From the NCBI RefSeq assembly GCF_000725625.1, contig NZ_KL647084.1, forward strand, positions 46,745 to 110,744: a stretch of 64,000 nt of DNA, written 5' to 3'. A program made the position numbers and the translations under genes. This DNA comes from Streptomyces sp. NRRL F-6676. Lineage in GTDB: Bacteria > Actinomycetota > Actinomycetes > Streptomycetales > Streptomycetaceae. Shown here piece after piece: positions 61,485-64,000 of this stretch (the first letter of the stretch is position 1; each line of letters begins with the position of its first letter). The notes beneath the pieces were generated by a model. The model was not told the DNA's origin, did no database searches, and was given only the letters and a program-made list of their open reading frames with translations.

Positions 61485-64000
61485 AGTTCGACTCGGGTGA
61501 CGCCGGCACCGCGGAGTCCGGCACCATCGTCACCTTCTACTCGTTCAAGGGCGGCACCGGCCGCACGATGTCCCTGGCGAACGTGGCGTGGATCCTGGCC
61601 AGTAACGGCAAACGTGTGCTCGTCATGGACTGGGACCTCGAAGCACCGGGCCTGCACCGCTACTTCACCCCCTTCCTGGGGGACCCCGACCTCGCCTCCA
61701 CCGAGGGCCTGATCGACCTCGTCCGCAAGTTCGAACTGCGCGTCCCGCGCACGACCGACGAGGACCTGCGGGAGTACGCCCGCGTCGAGCGCTACGCCAC
61801 GACGCTGACGTCCACCTTCCCCGACGGCGGCTACATCGACTTCGTCTCCTCGGGCAAGCAGACCGAGGAGTACTCGGAGACGATCAACACCTACGACTGG
61901 CGCGGCTTCTACGAACGCCGCGACGGGGCGGCCTTCCTCCACGCACTGCGCGAGGACATGCGCCGCAACTACGACTACGTCCTGATCGACAGCCGCACCG
62001 GCTTCGGCGACACCTCCGGCATCACGACCATGATGCTCCCGGACGTCCTCGTCAACTGCTTCACCCTCAACACCCAGTCGGTGGACGGCGGCGCGGACAT
62101 CGCCCGGGACGTCAAGCGCGGCGCCCCCCACGTGAAGATCATCCCGGTGCCCATGCGGGTCGACTACGCCGAGCAGGAGAAGCTCGAGGCCAGCCGCGAC
62201 CACGCCCGCCGGCGCTTCCAGGAGTTCCTCAAGGACACCCCGCGCGCCGCCGACCCCGACAGCTACTGGGGCGCGGTCGAGATCCCCTACCGCTCCTACT
62301 TCGCCTACGAGGAGGTCCTGGCCACCGTCGCCGACACCCCCCGGCAGCCCGCCTCCCTCCTCGCCGCCTACGAGCGCCTCACCACCGCCGTCACCGACGG
62401 CGCCATCACCACGTTGCAGGCCCCCGACGAGCAGACGCGCAGGCAGATGCTCGCCCGCTTCCAGCGCGTACGGATGCCCGGCGGCGGGCTCGTGCCCCGG
62501 GTCCGGCTGGACTTCGCGGTACGTGACGGCGCCTGGGCGGAGTGGCTCGCCGCCCAGATGCAGGCGGCCGGCATCGCCGTGACCCTGCGGGCCAGCAGCC
62601 CGTCCGTCCCGCTGGCGGTGCGCCCCGCCGACAGCGCCGACGTGGTCATCGCGCTCCTCTCGCCGGACTTCGCGACCACCCCCGTCGCGGACGAGATCCG
62701 GGCCCTGGCCGCCGCACCCGAAGGGCCGCGCATCCTCGGCCTGCGCACCCGGGAGTACACCCCGGAGCCGGCGCTGCGAGGACTGCCCGGATTCGTCCTG
62801 GTCGACGTGGCCGCCGCACAGGCGCTCAACCAGGTCTTCGCCCTCCTCGAACTGGAGCCGCCCGCCGACGTCGCCCCCGAGGGCCCCGCCTACCCCGGCC
62901 TGGTCCCCAAGGCGTTCAACGTGCCCCCGCGGAACAACTCCTTCACCGGAAGGGACCTGCACCTGGACCGGCTGCGGACCGACCTGGGCACGGAGGCGCT
63001 GCGCCAGGACACCCCGGTGGGCAGGGTCTTCCTGTACGGCCTCGGCGGCATCGGCAAGACCCAGATCGCCCAGGAGTACGTGCACCGCTACGGCGCGCAG
63101 TACGACGTGGTGCACTGGATCCCGGCCGAACAGCCGGAGACCATCCCGCCGTTGCTCGCGGAACTCGGCACCGAACTGGGACTGCGCGGCGAGTCGGTCG
63201 ACGAACTCGTCCAGGCCACCCTCGCCGCGCTCCGGACCGGGCTCGCCGGCCGATGGCTACTGGTGTTCGACAACATCGAGAGCCAGGGCCCGGACCAGGC
63301 CGACGCGTCCGTGGAGCAGTACATTCCCGCCGACGGCCCCGGACACGTCATCGTCACCGCGCGCCGCTCGCCCATCGGGCAGGGCCAGAACTCCATCGAG
63401 ATCGACGCCTTCAACCGGTCCGAGAGCATCGCGCTGCTGCGCCGGCGCGTGGACGGAATGACCGCCAAGGAAGCCAACCGGATCGCCGACACCCTGGGCG
63501 ACTTCCCGATGGCCATGGAAATGGCGGCGGCGTGGCTGCGCCAGACCGGCATGCCCCTGGAGACGTACCTCGAACTGGTGGGCAGCCGTGTCAGCGCGGT
63601 CCTCAGCCGGGACGACGGCACCAGTGGCGGGCCGCAGGAGTCCCTCACCGCGGTCTGGCGGCTCTCCGTCGACCGGCTCGCCCAGAACCGCCCCGCGGCC
63701 GTACGCCTGCTCGAACTCTGCTCCTTCCTCTCGCCCGAACCCATCGCGCACTCGCTGCTCTACAGCGACGGCATGCGCAACTACCTCGCCGAAGTCACCG
63801 GGGACACCTCGGTGTTCGACCCGATGGTGATGGGTTACCTGATCCGCGACCTCGGCCGGTACGCCCTGGCCACGGTGGACCAGCGCAACCGCTTCATCCA
63901 GGTGCACCGGCTGCTCCAGGCCGCCGTACGGGAGTGGCTGGAGGAGGACCCGGAACGGTACGAGCAGATCCGCCACCGCGCCCAACTGGTGCTGGCGGGC
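61481..64000 (+). CDS. fxsT: FxsT-type ParA-like / TIR-like / NB-ARC fusion, cut by the window end
   Basis: At least 840 codons are open to the right edge from the ATG at 61481. Residues 15-300 are a ParA/MinD-like ATPase (SFKGGTGRT, Lys23 to Thr29, and VMDWDLEAPGLHRYF). About 340-465 is a second TIR-like domain (DSADVVIALLSPDF). From about 495 an NB-ARC STAND ATPase follows, with P-loop GLGGIGKT (520-527), Walker B LLVFDNIE (Asp597) and VIVTARR. Helical sequence then leads toward the TPR region expected in this family but not seen here. Such proteins sense a ligand and oligomerise. It is the last visible gene of the FxSxx-COOH locus. Confidence 0.88.
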   Translation, partial: MKFDSGDAGTAESGTIVTFYSFKGGTGRTMSLANVAWILASNGKRVLVMDWDLEAPGLHRYFTPFLGDPDLASTEGLIDLVRKFELRVPRTTDEDLREYARVERYATTLTSTFPDGGYIDFVSSGKQTEEYSETINTYDWRGFYERRDGAAFLHALREDMRRNYDYVLIDSRTGFGDTSGITTMMLPDVLVNCFTLNTQSVDGGADIARDVKRGAPHVKIIPVPMRVDYAEQEKLEASRDHARRRFQEFLKDTPRAADPDSYWGAVEIPYRSYFAYEEVLATVADTPRQPASLLAAYERLTTAVTDGAITTLQAPDEQTRRQMLARFQRVRMPGGGLVPRVRLDFAVRDGAWAEWLAAQMQAAGIAVTLRASSPSVPLAVRPADSADVVIALLSPDFATTPVADEIRALAAAPEGPRILGLRTREYTPEPALRGLPGFVLVDVAAAQALNQVFALLELEPPADVAPEGPAYPGLVPKAFNVPPRNNSFTGRDLHLDRLRTDLGTEALRQDTPVGRVFLYGLGGIGKTQIAQEYVHRYGAQYDVVHWIPAEQPETIPPLLAELGTELGLRGESVDELVQATLAALRTGLAGRWLLVFDNIESQGPDQADASVEQYIPADGPGHVIVTARRSPIGQGQNSIEIDAFNRSESIALLRRRVDGMTAKEANRIADTLGDFPMAMEMAAAWLRQTGMPLETYLELVGSRVSAVLSRDDGTSGGPQESLTAVWRLSVDRLAQNRPAAVRLLELCSFLSPEPIAHSLLYSDGMRNYLAEVTGDTSVFDPMVMGYLIRDLGRYALATVDQRNRFIQVHRLLQAAVREWLEEDPERYEQIRHRAQLVLAG

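Overview
The window is very GC-rich, with GTG and TTG starts, purine-rich ribosome binding sites, long open antisense frames caused by GC-biased third positions, and gene families typical of Streptomyces or a close relative: SPW repeat protein, SigB-type sigma factor, MmyB-type regulator, DUF4396, the FxSxx-COOH peptide system and a LAETG-type sortase signal. It looks like chromosomal accessory or arm-proximal DNA. No rRNA, tRNA, CRISPR array or transposase was found.

Left part (1-19.1 kb). It starts with the repeat-rich tail of a truncated gene and a membrane-anchored ricin-B lectin. A secreted GH106 alpha-L-rhamnosidase-like enzyme follows, with a LacI-type operator just inside its predicted transcript, and then a secreted thermolysin-type (M4) protease. 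A three-gene catabolic unit (ligJ, ligI, MFS transporter) encodes two late steps of the protocatechuate 4,5-cleavage pathway and a probable uptake system; its promoter overlaps a palindrome of GntR/FCD type. A respiratory accessory block follows: hemerythrin, an unlinked qcrB paralogue, SPW protein, PepSY lipoprotein, and ctaF and ctaD without subunits II and III. Next is an hpnR-type radical SAM enzyme.

Middle part (19.2-38.2 kb). A SigB/F-family sigma factor ORF runs without a stop into a glucose dehydrogenase gene. A His-rich DUF4396 membrane protein lies behind a perfect CsoR-like palindrome. Then come a PAS-GAF-SpoIIE phosphatase, two MFS exporters (one divergent from a MarR regulator) and an isochorismatase-fold hydrolase. 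From 28.6 to 37.3 kb is a compact cell-surface glycan or redox block: GT-C-like membrane protein, sulfite-oxidase-like molybdoenzyme with partner, GT2 / DUF2064 / methyltransferase operon, OmpR-type two-component pair, and a sugar-nucleotide epimerase with a Cys-rich insert.

Right part (38.2-57 kb). This holds a DUF4142 protein, small conserved proteins, a PaoABC-type molybdenum aldehyde dehydrogenase operon, an NADP oxidoreductase, a membrane-tethered Mrr-like nuclease, a LAETG-anchored DUF1996 wall protein, DoxX, a universal stress protein, a DUF-type membrane protein, an MmyB-type regulator divergent from an SDR, a second hemerythrin, a PAP2 phosphatase and an epoxide hydrolase.

Right edge (57.3-64 kb). 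The most interesting locus is a compact FxSxx-COOH RiPP system: a 57-aa precursor ending FDSAI, radical SAM/SPASM maturase FxsB, an HExxH-type protein, the TIR-like protein FxsC, and a large FxsT-type protein that joins a ParA-like ATPase, a TIR-like domain and an NB-ARC ATPase and is cut by the window end. The genes overlap by 4 nt or lie close together. One gap holds an AT-rich island with a possible extra 73-codon ORF. Peptide modification is known for the family; the biological role of coupling it to TIR and STAND proteins is open.
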